A DNA stretch of 64,000 bases from Hyaloperonospora brassicae (Eukaryota > Oomycota > Peronosporomycetes > Peronosporales > Peronosporaceae): positions 186,001 through 250,000 of the forward strand of contig CANTFL010000183.1 in NCBI GenBank assembly GCA_947650285.1, written 5' to 3'. Both the position numbers and the translations under genes were made by a program. This document shows, piece after piece, positions 43,801-57,400 of the stretch. The notes below the pieces were generated by a model. That model saw only the letters and a list, made by a program, of their open reading frames with translations. It was not told where the DNA came from and ran no database searches. The stretch's first letter is position 1. The number at the start of each line of letters is the position of its first letter.

Positions 43801-46800
43801 ATAATGTGCTCCCTCTGTATTACTACTTTTATTTTGCTGCCAGTGTAGCAGAATCGCAATTGCATCTGCTTATACTTTTGCTACGACTACCACGACAACA
43901 ACAACTACCAATACGCCTATACCATTAGTGGTCCTACTAATTCTGCTACCAGTAGAGTTACTACTGTTGCAACTGCTACTGTATTGCGTAAACGACAAAA
44001 TGCAATTACCGATGCATTGTCATTTGCATTGGTCAGTTTGAATGTTCTTTCACATCGGGGTGTGCGGCCATGTCTTTGTGATCTCTATAAGTCACTCTGA
44101 CGAAGTATAAACGATAGCTTCGCGCGAACCGTGTCGGTACATACGTACTACACTACCTTTCATTGCGCAGCGACCACTTTGCAAAGGCGGGGCCTGTCTT
44201 TCGAGCCAACTACCGATTCGTATAAGGTAGCCGAAAAAGAGCGCCGTTTTTTCGTAGACCAGTGCAAATCGACCACCAGTTCCCATTGGCATGACGAGAG
44301 TGCTAGAGAAAAGTGCTACTGAGGCAATCGTCGTCATCATTCTTAGTCGTCGCAATGGGATACGATGGCTTCGAGTGCGCACTGAAGCGAGCTGTGTCAA
44401 GTGCAAAAAGCAAGCCATCGTCGGGTGCAACGACACTATCAACTCCTTTTGCAACTACAGCAGCTGTTCCTAAGCAGCTAAGTAACCATCAAGTATGCTG
44501 GGCAGATTTATAGCGAGTTTACACTCTTATCGGCTGTGGCCAGCGGCTACAAATGCACAAAATCACTTTTATGTCCCAGTAAGCTACGGGAGCCCATCTA
44601 TGCTGCATGCGAAAGAGTCGGTGATTATGCTATCACATCCATCGAAAGCGGCAAGCCAGATCGTTCGTATTCACGCGTAAACGTACGTCGTTCTGCCCAA
44701 TTCGACTCCAGGTATGTCGCTCTGTACGATATCAGTTGCCATCTTAATGTACCCCCCCCCCGACTTTTGTGAGGCTGTGGACTTCACGAGCTACTGTATG
44801 GTGAGGATTATGACACAACAGGGCCACGAGACTCGGTAGACAAATCGTTGCTGCATCCGTTTATGCCAACGCGAAATTGAACCCAGCGGATATCATTGTC
44901 TTCTGGTCAATCCTGTCACTCTCGCACGAGACGATTCAATCTGATATGGCGTCTGTAAAAGCTAAGCATGCTTTCCACTCCATCTCGATAACACGAGACG
45001 TCCACAGTCTCCGTTTCCTTCTCTATTCCTCAGACAATATCGGGTGCGAATGGCATGGGCGTCTCTGCTGTGTGATCACTCATGAGCAAAATCTACCCTG
45101 CGTGATTGGACTCCCAGTCGGTTGTAAAGAAATTTGGATCCACATTCTGCGCTACCTCCACGTTAGAAGGCCATCGTACCAACAATGAGGAGATCGTTCG
45201 TGCACATCTACTTTTCGCTGTCGTTGCCGCTGAAGCAGAAGCCACGCGAGCATTATACTGGCATGCATCTCAATATTGCAGATCGCCATTTCTTCTCCAA
45301 CTTCTTGTGGGCCTTATCAGAAAATACAGTAGCTCGTACTAGCATCGATAAACGTTACCCTAGCTTCCCGATTGTTCTGGTGGAAGTAGGTATATCTTGG
45401 TAATTGGAAAGTCCGATGCTTTTGTAGTCAAATGTACCACTTCACTTATTGTAGATCTTTTGTGAAACAGGAATATCCACCGTGAAAAGCTTGTGGCTTG
45501 ACCACAAGTCGGAGGAGACTAACTGATCCGACAAGTTTTAGAAAACAGTAGCTACACGTTGACGGATGCACCTGCTGCTAAGAAAGTCGACGTTTGACGA
45601 CGCGAAGACATAATTTTGTTCTCCGCCGGCCAAGTTTGCTACTTTGTTCTTCTTGAGAACGATGTCACAAGCGCTGCACAGTTATCAAGTGATCATTAGA
45701 CAATTGTGTGGAAACAATGCTATGGATTTGGGTATTGACGTGTCTTCAATGCGGACGTCCTTGATCAAAGTGAGTTGCTACGGCTTGGTTTTACGCAACC
45801 GTCCCATAGTAGTGGATACTCATCTTTTGGTCCGGAGTCAGCTGCTAGAGCACCACACCGTACTGTTTGTTCATTGACGCTGCGAAGGAGTCGACGGCAG
45901 TAGGTTCATAGGTCATCCTTTGTTCTTTTCGTCATGACCTTCCGAGAACTTGAGTCGGTAAATCGTCGACAGACCGCCGGGAATAGCGCGAATGTTGCAT
46001 GGTGAATGTCACATAGCGGCGGCACGAAGCTGTCTTCGGTGAAACTGAAGCTAATCCCACACATGGGGTTCGACTCAGCCACCGGTGTAAAACGTGGCCG
46101 CGTAGCGTCATATGTTGGAAATTAAAAACGAAGTGTCGCCGACGGTCGTCTAGCCTTCGTGCAGAGGCGGGCATGGACTTGTCAAAATCTTGCTACAATC
46201 AATTTCACAATCAACACATTGCTGTGCATTTCTCTCAGCTATGCCTTATACAGCTGCTTCTACCTCATCGAACTCAGGTAAAGCAAAAACCAGAAGTTGC
46301 TGATCATATTTTACCCAGTGATCTCGATTTACATGCGCGCCTATCGCTTGTCGCAGCTACATCAAGCCACCGTGTTCCGTCAGAGCATCTCAAAGCCTAA
46401 AAGGACGTGAGAAGCGACCTGAGTAGCTCTAGTATCCAGACAAAGGTCTAGTCCGCCAATATGACTCAGAATAATCCGGCGGCATCCTCATCGAACAAGT
46501 CTTCACTTTGGGGATATGATAATAGGGCGTCGCGCATTCCATTACCCCATCAGGATGATTGCAATAGTAGGAATGATGTAAAGACGTTCGCTTTTCGACT
46601 CACTAGGGACACGAAAAGCGCAAGTGAGCCCCACGATCTCTTCGAAAGTATCGATGCATCGGGCTTCCACAATTTTCAGGAAGTTCATTATAACACCTTT
46701 AGCGCTTCTGTAGGTAGCACACCATGGCCATGATCACGAGGAAGTACTTAACACGCAGCAAATGGCAAAGTGATATTCATTGTTTATCTCTTGTACATAC

Positions 46801-49800
46801 ATATAACATAAGCAACGTGCTTGTAGCACGAGGTTGAACGCTTCCATGAATAAAACCTTTTAACCGCCATGACTCCTGCCGACCCCATCGCTCATTACTC
46901 ATCAATCAGTAGGTCGCACAATACTTAAGGTCACAGGTCACTCCCGGTCTCTCTTGTCGAGTCCGGGCAGTTGGATAGAAAAGTGAGCTTCCTTTTCCAA
47001 AACGAGGCATTGCTCATACAGTATTCTTCACGTGCAATCGACAATCGCCTTGTGAAATTGCTGTGTGAGACCGTTCGCGCACCAATACTGCGGCTTGTGT
47101 GATATACCATGCTCTAATGGTGGAGGAGAGGTAGCTTGAGACCACGATAGCTTCGTATAAATTGAGAGCCCACCTAATCTTGCTGCACTCAGGCTGCATC
47201 ATACGCCGTCACCACTCATGTACCCTAGCTCTCTTCGGAAAGTCAGAGTCGTATTCGTCAAGTCAAAAGCTAGCGGTCAAATGACACTTGCTGCTTGTAT
47301 GGCCACGTTCAGCCATGGCAATACCCTTTTACTTTTCATGTTCCTAGTGCAAGCATTCGAAGTTTTTTCGAGCTATAGACACGTCTTCGAGGTCTGGCTG
47401 GTACCTCTCTATATAAGCATCAACGCAACCACTCGGTCGAGATTCCGCATTGATTGCCTGACCGTGCCAGCGTTATAAGCCTCTCTCAACTCTGCTCACA
47501 AGTCAGCCCGGCTTAAGTGTTTGCAACAATTTTGTATCATCTGGGCTATCGCGAAACGAAACCCGCTGACACCCCGAACACTGTCACAGTTTGTTTGGCT
47601 CGTGAACGCGCTACGGATCGTTGATACAGATCGTTTTACACGACTGTGTGTCTGCCTAGGTGAACAATGTCGCACATCCACTGAGCAGGTTCACAAACAA
47701 AGGCTGGCGATCACTGCCAGACTCATGTCATGACGAAAGCGTGAGCGGGTACGTCGACAGATTTAACGCAGCGTCATCGATGGCTTCACGCTGCTGTATA
47801 CGCCTGCTTTTTTTCTGCTACACCGGCTATTCTTAGATCACCTCAGCGATGCATGTCGAGTACACTCAACAAAACGCAATTTGATGAATGAGTATTCTGT
47901 AGTACGCTTCCATATAGTTAGACGATGCCTCGCAGCGAAGTCTACCAACGGTTCCATTTTGGAGTATAATCGAAGATGGCAGTTTGATGAGTCACGTATA
48001 GGTGCTTTCGACGATATTGACAAGCAGACATATGAGCTTGCACTCCTCGACAAGCATCGTCGCAAAAGCTGCATACTGCCAGATCCTGGATGACAGAAGC
48101 ATGCAGCAGCCACAAAACAACCGTGTCACTTCACAGCTGCAAGACGAGATTGCCGTTTAGGGGAGCTGTCCAAATACCACCGCGCGTGATATCGCTCATT
48201 GAGTCAGGCCTCAACGTTTGCTGTGCTGAGACACTAAGCACGCGTGATGGAAAGGGAAATGCACGCATGATGATCAAAATGCCGTGCGATTGATGAACAA
48301 TATGTCACGGTCACGAATAGCCGTGTTCAACACGTCGCCCTTGTGCCTTTGTATTTGGAGGCAAAGTCGATCACGAAAGTCATTGATCTTTGTTTGCCAC
48401 TCACCTAGACTCTGGTCGGAGGACACGACAATGATTGATGCTCACTCACATCTTTTGTAAGTATCGTCAAGTGTTTTGTCAAAAATGACGAAGGTCAGTC
48501 ATCAAAACAAACTCAATTTAGGACCTTCTAGTTCGTTCACGAACGCAATTCCAATATATCCGTATTTTGACACCGACACTTAATGTCCCTAAGCTCTCGT
48601 CGTCCTACGCCAAGTAGCTTCTCACAATGACAGAAGCGCCACCTCTTACGACTTGCCATGATTCGAGATCGATCAACGTCAGCGTGTCCGATCATTCCGC
48701 TACAGATGTGAATGCTCAAGTTTCCACTGAGAGCAAAGGTTGTCATGCGCCGTCGTAGCCCAAACGTTCGTGTATGCTTGTATAGGTGATTTTAGTTTAC
48801 GCAAAAGATCGCGCTGCCACTCAAGGATGCACGAAGCTCAAAACAACAAGGCACATGACTCACTTGTGTCGGTGTGTTGCAGTAGTATGCATATTATTCG
48901 CAGCATTAAAGCTTTCAATCAAAGTTGCAAACGGTGTGAAGCACGTGTGACTTAGCATAGTTAAGAAACCTCTGCAATCCTGCTACTGCCATGTCTTCTA
49001 GCCCTTCAGATATGTTAGTATACTGCGTACTTGGCACCTCGATATCGCGAAGTCGGGCGATCGCGCTTTGGCACACCAGCTGTCACGATACCTAGTTCAT
49101 GTCAAGGCTGGATCGCGCGTCTTGGGTGGTCTAGGATTTTTTTTCATATTTACGCACCGGTCAGTCACACAAATGGTGTCGCATCAACGACGACGGTCAC
49201 TTGGCAGTATCGGTTGTCACCGATTTATGTAAGAGGATTAGTCTGCCTGTCTTGCAGCTCACGGCATTGCACGACATCAATTCCATGTCGACGGATAGAC
49301 TTGAGCTAATGTCGGCTGTAAAGGTGTTAGTGACGTATCACTGATTTTTTTCATACAAGACATTGCCAGTGATTTCTGTGCTAGGCACATGCTCGCAGTA
49401 TTCTATGTACCTGATGCTCGATCTATTGCTGTTACATCGTGATCAGGTACGTTCTACTTTCTAGAGATAGTTATAGATTATTTCACGGAATAGCGACGTA
49501 CTAATGTCAAGAGTAACGGGAATGCATAAGTTTGTTCTGGCGCCAAAAAACACAGCACAGAGTCAAGCGGGAAACAACCATCTTTGGGCGAGTAAGCGCA
49601 AAATAGTACATCTTGCGTTTTCCATGTCCGCGCGAAGTCTTGTCAACTCATTCCACGAAGCTGCATACAATCGAGCCGTGGGCCGTTGTCACTGCACCTC
49701 GTTTGTTTGCCGTCGCCAAAACATTTGGCTTGTTGACAATTGTGAGTCGACGGCGGTACCACGCAACGAACGATACAACCGAACAGGTGAACACATGATC

Positions 49801-50221
49801 ACATGCTGCATCGCAAAGACTCAATACAAAATGGTTACTATGCTGTTAAATGGAGACAGGATAACCAAATTGACCACAATAAACATACTCCGAACGCAGA
49901 TCACTGCAAACACGATCATAGTCCTCCAGCTGATAAACGTAGCTTGATGCGCTTTTCCCTTCATTTTCTTCAACTACGGACCGATGCATCGCCCTCGGCA
50001 TTTTGTGAAACCTGCGCATACTTGGCATAGACGCTCAGATTGTCGCCAACATCCACGTATCGTATCGCGTACTGTCGAATTCGCTCTTTGCGAACAATGG
50101 ATCGGCTGCTTCCCCGTCCAGTCAAACTCATCGACACGACATCATCGATTGCCGGTGGCCTTTTGCATAGCTGTCTTCTGTTTCAGGTTCTATCGTGGCT
50201 TTCTGCTGTTGTCTTGATCGC
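43801..50221. other. No recognised gene; several unassigned ORFs
   Basis: Composition is balanced and protein-like frames occur, for instance 44877-45188, 46461-46733 (90 residues, ATG start), 47881-48093 and 49504-49947 (147 residues, plus). None shows a motif I can name, and none joins a neighbour through clear splice borders. Some may be exons or decayed genes. The last 200 bases are the 3' flank of the minus-strand codanin homologue. Confidence 0.35.
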
Positions 50222-53200
50222 CTAGTGTGTGAAACATGACACGACCTCGCGAAGCTGTGCAGCAATCTCGAAGCGAGCCCGAAATGCGGTACGTTTGAGC
50301 ACTTTATCGCTCCGCAGTAGTTGCTCCACTCTTTCTGTAACAGACGCAAGCATGGGCTGTAAACGAGAAGCGATGGTAGCTCTCCTTGGACTTTGCTTGG
50401 CAAAGCGCGCGACCACCTTGAGCAGCAGTGCAAACTTGGCAGCAAAATCGACGAAACTGTTCTCGACAACCACTGCTCGATCGTCTCGTGCCGAGGCCAG
50501 TTTGCAAGCATCGAGCACGGTCAGTGACATCTCGAGGAAGGCCAAGCAAGAAGTGAGACTCCGCCAAATGACATCCCACATGACGAGAGCCGAAATGCTC
50601 ATTGTAGGACCTGGATCCCTTGTTGAGTCACCATATCCAACGCAATCGTTGAGCAAGATGAGAAACTGAGATAGGCTCACAGACAGCACAACGACCCGTG
50701 ATTCATATTCGGGAAGACTTGCCATCTTCGATCCGTCGTGGCTAGCGCTTTTGGAAATGAGAGCGACGTGTCGCCTCAATTCTTGGTACTGCTGCACCCC
50801 CTCGGGCAGCACCTTTTTTCGTTGGGTCTTGGCACTAGCGCATGGTTGTACGGGGGGTGTAGAAAATGAAAGATTAGCGTCTGTCGTTCTCGGAGTAAGT
50901 CCTAGGTCTTTGAGGAGGGTCTTATGTCGCCAGCTTACCCGCTTCACGAATTCGGCCTGAGCGTTTTTTGGTACCACCTCTGTCAAACTGGATCGAGTGC
51001 GCTGCAGCGTTATGGTGACAATCGACTTGACCAGCGTGGGATGTGAAGACGGGGGCATACAAGCCGAAATCGCTCCATGTACACGTTCCTCCCCGAGACG
51101 AAGAGCTTCTTGCAAAGCTGTTGAGCCAACCAAGTTTGCTTCATGGTGAGTCTTTGACATAAGCAGCTTATAGAAGCTAGCCCGTACTACGAAAGCAGAA
51201 TGTTCACCGAACGTCGCAGATGCAGCAACATCTTTCTTGACGTTCAATAGGCTACTTTCAGAAGCGCACAAATCAACGAGCGCATCAGCAAGAGGTGTGA
51301 CAACATGCGCTATGACGTGTTCACACACATCTGTCGCCGACGTTCCAACTACAAACTCCACCACTGCTCTCAACTTTGGATGTACCTTGAAAAGAGCTTC
51401 GGACAACTTGTCGTGCTCGTCTGTTTGCTGAATCCGTGTTTGAGACTCAGTGTGAGCATCCGCAAGCTTGTCAGAAAATAAAGACAAATTTGTGTCGACA
51501 GAATCATCGTCTCCGATCACGACTTGCAACGGTCGTAGTTTGCGAATGGGTGCATGCATCTGCCCTGCTGCCGATTGTCCGACGCTACCTACTTGTTTTA
51601 TGCGTCGCTGCGGCTCTTGTGCTTGAGTCTGAATGAATCCACGCAAGTCGTCAAGCTCACTCACACAGCTTCGGAGAAACACCTGGCTGTACAAAAATGG
51701 TAAGCAATCTTCCCCTGCACCACCCTCCGACTTCTTCGACAAGGTTTGACCGACACTACTTGCGAGTATCTTGCTCATTTGTTTCGACGGAAGCAGCTGT
51801 AGAGACCGTAAGTCCTCTCGATGGTCGTCCACCTTCAACACTTGAAAGACGCGCTCGATCTGCAGTGCTATATAAAGTCCAGTCTCACCTAAAGAGTCAA
51901 CAAGTGGTGACCGATACAAAAGACGCATCAACACCACGAGCTGCTTAAAATATATCGTCCCCAACGACAACCGATCGAGCGAAAGCATAGACAAGTAGTC
52001 ACAGAGCCATGGAATGCACTTGGCGATTGATGCTTGCAAAATGCTTTTCTCCAGCAATTTCTTGACATCAAAGTTTGAGCCACGACTTACCTCAAGAGTT
52101 TCGATTCCCTCCCTTTCGATAGCTTTCAAGGCAGTACTTTGTGCCGGAACTTGACAAACTGAGGACGTTACTTGCCACTGTGGTGAAAAATGAAGATACC
52201 CCAGAAACTTTGCGACGACCTTGAGTTTTAGCACTGCTTCCGTAAAGCCCTTTCGAGCATCTACAACAGCAGCACTAGCAGCACCATGTACGTGAAACTG
52301 TCGCTCTAATTGGCGTTTCACAAGCTCCGAGAACTCGTAGCTGTCACAACTATGCAGGAAGTGGAAAAAGAATAGCTGGTTGTCCGTAAAAAAGCGCCTC
52401 ATACTATAAAGCACAGATGTCGAGCTTTTGTCTGCTTCAACCTCGTTCGTGCCAGGTCGAACATCGGACCGATTCCTCCTTCGCATGTCGTTGCTGTCCT
52501 TTCCGTTCGCACAAACATTTCTGTGACTCGAAACGTTTGAGGCCCTATGACTATCTTGCATTTGCGATTGAAATGATTTTGTCGACATCTTTTGACTGGA
52601 GAAACGTCGATGCAGCTTGCGCAGCCGATCGGGATTCTTTACCACAAGCTTATCCTCCATAATCTTGAGTAAGAGATCCTTGTCGCTCTCGCCAAAAGGA
52701 TTTGAGCCGACCTGAGTAAGCTCCTGAACAAAAAATTTAGCGAACCACCACTTGTTCTCAGGTGATAACTCGATCAACAACTTCCTTGCTGCTACTGATG
52801 TATCGACTGCCACCCCTGCATTTTTGATGCCGGCAAGACTGTGCTGGTTTTGCTGAAAGTGACGCAGCAAACTTAGAAACAAATCCCGGACTTTTTCGCG
52901 GTTCGTATACAACTGTGATTCTGCTGGCGTTCGGTAATGCAAGCGGGAGTCGATCTCTTCGTTAAATGGTATTGTAAAGTCGTGCACGGCACTCGCCTTC
53001 ATTTCCACAGGCAACCGGCAGCCAATTCTTGCACTTTCTGCCACACGAAACGCTTCACGTCGACGGGACGCTCGATCCAGTCGTTCCAGCAACTTATTCG
53101 AGCGAGCTCGCTCTGCACTACACAAGCTGTGTTTGAAAAGAGCGAGTAAATCGTCACCCAAATGCACTATCACACCTTCGATCTCTTGGAACACGAACGC

Positions 53201-54457
53201 AGCAAAGTCCAGACAGTACACTCGCCAACAAAACTCGGACGGTTCAACGCATCCTGGCATCCAAGCGCTTTCACCGTCCTGCTGCTCCTGTAATTTGTTA
53301 CGGTAACACGCTGTGCAATCAGCCCGGTACAGCAAGCAAATGAGAGTCTGCAGCTCGGTACAAGTCTTCTTGACAAACCGCCGTCTGATGAGAAACCCGT
53401 ACAACTTGGCTGCCTGCGTGTTCACCGCGAGGTTACTTAATAAGACATCAGCTTTCGCGTTCGTAATTGCTGCTGGCTGAGCGGTGGGTGATTGACAGGT
53501 CACTTGCTGTGTCTGCTTCGTAGACACAAGTGTTGCCTTTTTCTTCGTTGTCGCTTGCTCCAGCGAGCAATTTATTTGCGTCACCTCAACAAGCTGACAT
53601 TGCGGCGTGTCAGCTCTTGCCTTTTTTTGCGACAAGCAGCCAGGATCTCGAACAATCTTCGCGTTCTTCTCCATCTTTCGAACTTGTGTTGTTCTCACTG
53701 CCTTCGGTATAGCATTTGCAGCTTCGTGTGCAGCTGTCGCACTTTCTGGTACCGTTGTTGCCCATGCCGTTTGCGGCTTCTGCGCCACCCGCTTTGTCTC
53801 TTCAGTCGAAAACGCGGCTGTTGAACTTAACGTGGCCATGCGTTTCTCTAGCAACGACCTCTTGGCCCATATTGAGGACCTTGCTGTGCTTTCCGATGTT
53901 TCCACGCGTGGAAACGCGATAGGCACAGGCACCGAACGAGCTACGATTGTCGGCTCCTGGCACGTCAACAACGTGGTAGTAATCCGGCGCTTGGTCGGCT
54001 TAGGTGCCACTCGAACCGGCGTCAGTTGCGGAAACTCGTCCTCGAACGTTTGGCTGTGAGGGTCAAATGTGGCCGTGTTGCTATCCTCTTGAGATGTAAT
54101 TGTGTTAGACTTTGCGTCGGACACTGACGCTTTCGTTGCATTGTCTTGTATCCGTGCATCTGTATGTAGTCGGATCTGTTCATGCAGGAAGGACAGAAAC
54201 ACGTGCACAAAGTCGTCGACGTGCACGGATTGCACGCGGTCGTCAAGTTGTAGCTCAATGAAGTTATTGATCGTCGTCCTCGGCGGGGCTTCGGACGCTG
54301 CTACTGACGAAGACGACGAAACCAATTGCGAATGGCTACAACCGCTACAGTAGTACTCGTCGATACAAGTCTCGACGCAACGCAGCTGGGCATCTGAGAA
54401 GCCGCGAACGGCCGCCCAGAGCTGGACAGCATCGGAACGGGTGCTTGGCGTGGGCAT
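50222..54457 (-). CDS. Codanin-1 homologue
   Basis: A single intronless frame of 1,411 residues. I start at ATG 54455-54457 because the frame is closed by TAG three codons upstream. Blocks follow human codanin-1 in order. EFPQLTP (about 141) and KPTKRRIT (about 153-160) match the EFPPV and KPSRRIN segment. Then come a REKVRDLFLSLLRHF helix (about 520), FFFHFLHSCDSYEF (about 700), VAKFLGYLHFSP (about 748), IPWLCDYLSML (about 815) and LRAVVEFV (about 1050). The poorly conserved 165-340 stretch looks disordered. Human codanin-1 binds the histone chaperone ASF1 in the cytosol and restrains histone supply to chromatin; a KRRIT-type B-domain motif is its ASF1 contact. The same role is inferred here. 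Length is slightly above the animal protein. No frameshift seen. Confidence 0.82.
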   Translation of the reverse strand: MPTPSTRSDAVQLWAAVRGFSDAQLRCVETCIDEYYCSGCSHSQLVSSSSSVAASEAPPRTTINNFIELQLDDRVQSVHVDDFVHVFLSFLHEQIRLHTDARIQDNATKASVSDAKSNTITSQEDSNTATFDPHSQTFEDEFPQLTPVRVAPKPTKRRITTTLLTCQEPTIVARSVPVPIAFPRVETSESTARSSIWAKRSLLEKRMATLSSTAAFSTEETKRVAQKPQTAWATTVPESATAAHEAANAIPKAVRTTQVRKMEKNAKIVRDPGCLSQKKARADTPQCQLVEVTQINCSLEQATTKKKATLVSTKQTQQVTCQSPTAQPAAITNAKADVLLSNLAVNTQAAKLYGFLIRRRFVKKTCTELQTLICLLYRADCTACYRNKLQEQQDGESAWMPGCVEPSEFCWRVYCLDFAAFVFQEIEGVIVHLGDDLLALFKHSLCSAERARSNKLLERLDRASRRREAFRVAESARIGCRLPVEMKASAVHDFTIPFNEEIDSRLHYRTPAESQLYTNREKVRDLFLSLLRHFQQNQHSLAGIKNAGVAVDTSVAARKLLIELSPENKWWFAKFFVQELTQVGSNPFGESDKDLLLKIMEDKLVVKNPDRLRKLHRRFSSQKMSTKSFQSQMQDSHRASNVSSHRNVCANGKDSNDMRRRNRSDVRPGTNEVEADKSSTSVLYSMRRFFTDNQLFFFHFLHSCDSYEFSELVKRQLERQFHVHGAASAAVVDARKGFTEAVLKLKVVAKFLGYLHFSPQWQVTSSVCQVPAQSTALKAIEREGIETLEVSRGSNFDVKKLLEKSILQASIAKCIPWLCDYLSMLSLDRLSLGTIYFKQLVVLMRLLYRSPLVDSLGETGLYIALQIERVFQVLKVDDHREDLRSLQLLPSKQMSKILASSVGQTLSKKSEGGAGEDCLPFLYSQVFLRSCVSELDDLRGFIQTQAQEPQRRIKQVGSVGQSAAGQMHAPIRKLRPLQVVIGDDDSVDTNLSLFSDKLADAHTESQTRIQQTDEHDKLSEALFKVHPKLRAVVEFVVGTSATDVCEHVIAHVVTPLADALVDLCASESSLLNVKKDVAASATFGEHSAFVVRASFYKLLMSKTHHEANLVGSTALQEALRLGEERVHGAISACMPPSSHPTLVKSIVTITLQRTRSSLTEVVPKNAQAEFVKRVSWRHKTLLKDLGLTPRTTDANLSFSTPPVQPCASAKTQRKKVLPEGVQQYQELRRHVALISKSASHDGSKMASLPEYESRVVVLSVSLSQFLILLNDCVGYGDSTRDPGPTMSISALVMWDVIWRSLTSCLAFLEMSLTVLDACKLASARDDRAVVVENSFVDFAAKFALLLKVVARFAKQSPRRATIASRLQPMLASVTERVEQLLRSDKVLKRTAFRARFEIAAQLREVVSCFTH

Positions 54458-57400
54458 GTCCACTAGCTATATACTCGGCGATGTGCGCAGCGAGGAGGCA
54501 AATGAGTCGTGTGCCACCAACTTCGTGATCCTAAGGCGCTCGTGGAGGTGGGCTCCTTTACTTAACAGATCATTTAGAATAGTCCATTGTTTGGGATGGT
54601 ACTACCCTTTTGTCGGAGCAAGAAAATGCTTTTACTTAGGCCGATTAATCGTGTTCATAATCGCGCTGGAGATATCGAAAATTATTTAAAACAAAACAAC
54701 GCAGAATAGTGGAGGCGCAAAAAGAGGGGCAAGAGCTACCTGCGTCGTGTGCACCACTGCCGCATTATACTGAGTACGAAATATGAGGTCATACGCTGTG
54801 CCCCTAGCATGTGATTGTGTATAAAGTTGCACTTGCCACGCAAGATTCTGCATTTGGCATACACTACAATGACAACGCGAAGCGTTGCAGAAGACCCAAA
54901 GCGCCTCTCGTTCCATACGGTACGTTTCGACCAGTCTACCGTTCGACGACTTAGTTGTTCACATAAGTGCTCGATCGACGACGGGTGAGTGTACAGTCGC
55001 TGTTGACTACTTCCTAGACTCGACGTTGCTGTTTAAGTTTACTTTAGATAACCGAATCATCGTAGTCGGAGCTGGCGTTTAAATTTTTAGTCATGTAATG
55101 GTTCTACTTCTGCCAGCCGACTAAGCGTTGCTTTTTTCTCCCTGAGGCCAAGTAGTGGAGCAATTACGAGAGGTGTCGTTGTCAAACCATAGAGAAGAGA
55201 CAGGTGATAAAATAGTGGGAAAGCAGACATCAGTTCATTTTGAGGCGGTGAATTGGTCTGCGCCTAGTCGTCCGATTCGCATTCAGTCGCGTCTCAAATA
55301 CATTTGATAGTGGATGGTGGTACTAGACGACGAATGAGCGAGTCCTTTACCACGTGGCTCTGTTGCTTTCATTGTAAGCAGGTATGACTTCATTTTTATC
55401 CCAAGTCGGTTATCATTGAGTCGACCGTTGTCATCATGCGGTACACGCGAACCCTTTTGGCTACGCCATGCGTTTCGAAGCACTTGAGGGACATATATAA
55501 AACCCACGACTATCGATATACCTGTGTTATCCTCTGGTGATCTTGGCTACCAGCATTCGAACAGGTTCATCCCGCTGTCACATCACCAGCGAATATATTC
55601 ATTCTTCTTGATGACCGGCTTGATTTGTGCACGTCCCAGTGTCAGTTCCCGCTCAACAAATCTTCTGATATATATACACCAACCGGCTTGCTGCAGCTTG
55701 CAAAGTGAATAAGGTCGGTTTATATGATGAGCGTGCTGTTTTGCGTCTTATCATTCAACCTGTTTGGGAGCGTGTGAAGATCATTGCGAGTTGAAGCAAA
55801 TGGAGGCATAATATTAGGCAATTTACCACGTGGTATTTGTTTAAAGACCAAATACTGAGTCGTGCGTCATAATTTAAATGGGAAAAGGAGATAAGGGATG
55901 TACCATAAGATAGAAAACAGTGCACAAGGTAAGTCAATGTACAATGCACAAAAGGTTTAACGTAAAACAACGCACCACAAGTAGAAAGATTGGGAATACG
56001 CCATGGATTTATGTATTACGGTCGAATAGTCAGGTGCCAAGTATTATTCATTCATTCCATAAATGCTTTCTATGATTACTTTCAACGTGATCAACCAGAA
56101 AAAACAACGTGCGCTTTCTTTTTGATCATTCGGCAACCTGGAAGGTAGAAGGGTGCGTTAAAGCCTCATGCGTATCCTGACAATGTCGTCAATCTTTTGT
56201 CCGTTAGATGGCAATTCACCCATAAAATTAAATATTTGACATATTGTTGATGAGTAACTGTTGCCTCGGCCCTCAATGACTTCAGATGGAGATACAGCAG
56301 TGTCAAATGGGCACTTTACAACTTTTCCACGTGCACGAAACACACGCTGAGTCAGCCAACGGCTAAGAATGAGCAAATGTGACAATATTGACATTATACG
56401 GTTGAGATGACAAGACGCTATCGGTGCTAGTGTATGGAGGCATGTAGATGCTTGTGACGTGTCTGACAATCAAGACTACCACGCTAGAAGTGAAGCCCTT
56501 TTAGAGAAAAACAGGATGAGATAGGCATTTGGATTCGTCAACAGCTTAACCGGTGATATCCGCTTGGATACGGGCGTACCCATTCGGACGACACATCTAA
56601 TGGGTGTGTAAAATGTTTACATTCTTGTAATTGTGTCGACGCCGACTAAATTTTTACGATGTTGGGTCCGTGTTTGGCATCTTTAGTCAACACTACATTA
56701 TTCTTACGTCTGAGTGGTGGCCCTGGTGAGCACACACGTCTTTACCAAGGTAAAACGATAGTATGCTTAAAAAATGCACCATATCCACTACTCGCGTCTG
56801 ACGCTTCGTACGGAAGTAATTGCCATACACAAAATACGACCACATAAACTAACCACGCATTAAGAAGAGAGTCAGCTCATTGGTCGTATTGATGATTCTT
56901 ATGGACACGGTCAATTTTTCGTGCTCTGGTACAGCTAGAAATGATAGTAGGTATCCCTGTCGCCACATATGAAGCTTCGAAGATTTGCAGTGATGGTGTT
57001 GCTGATCCGGAATTTTTTTTGGTAGAGCATATGTTGTAATTCACAAGCTACGTGCATTCATGCAAAGAAGGCTTGTTACCTGTGTTCTCTCGGCCCCTTC
57101 GGTCCATATCAAGTATGCAGCTTAACACCTGACAGATGTTGTTGTATGTTCTTGGTATGGTCAATACCTCAGTAATAGACCGTGATTGTGGTGATTGTGT
57201 TTCGACAAGGGATCCAAAACAAAGAACTTTTTTATTTCAACAATAATTATGACGAGATATCAAGGGACCGACTCATACTAGAGCTTATCTAGCAACACCA
57301 TACACCCGAGGATTATCACTCTCGATCAAATTGCTTCAACTTCTGTATATGTTTCATTATCTATGTGCATATCTGTATGTGATTTAAAAAAATGTGCATG

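Noticed and set aside
54885..55082. 65-residue ORF upstream of the codanin homologue
   Set aside because: Short, no motif, no evidence for a divergent transcript.
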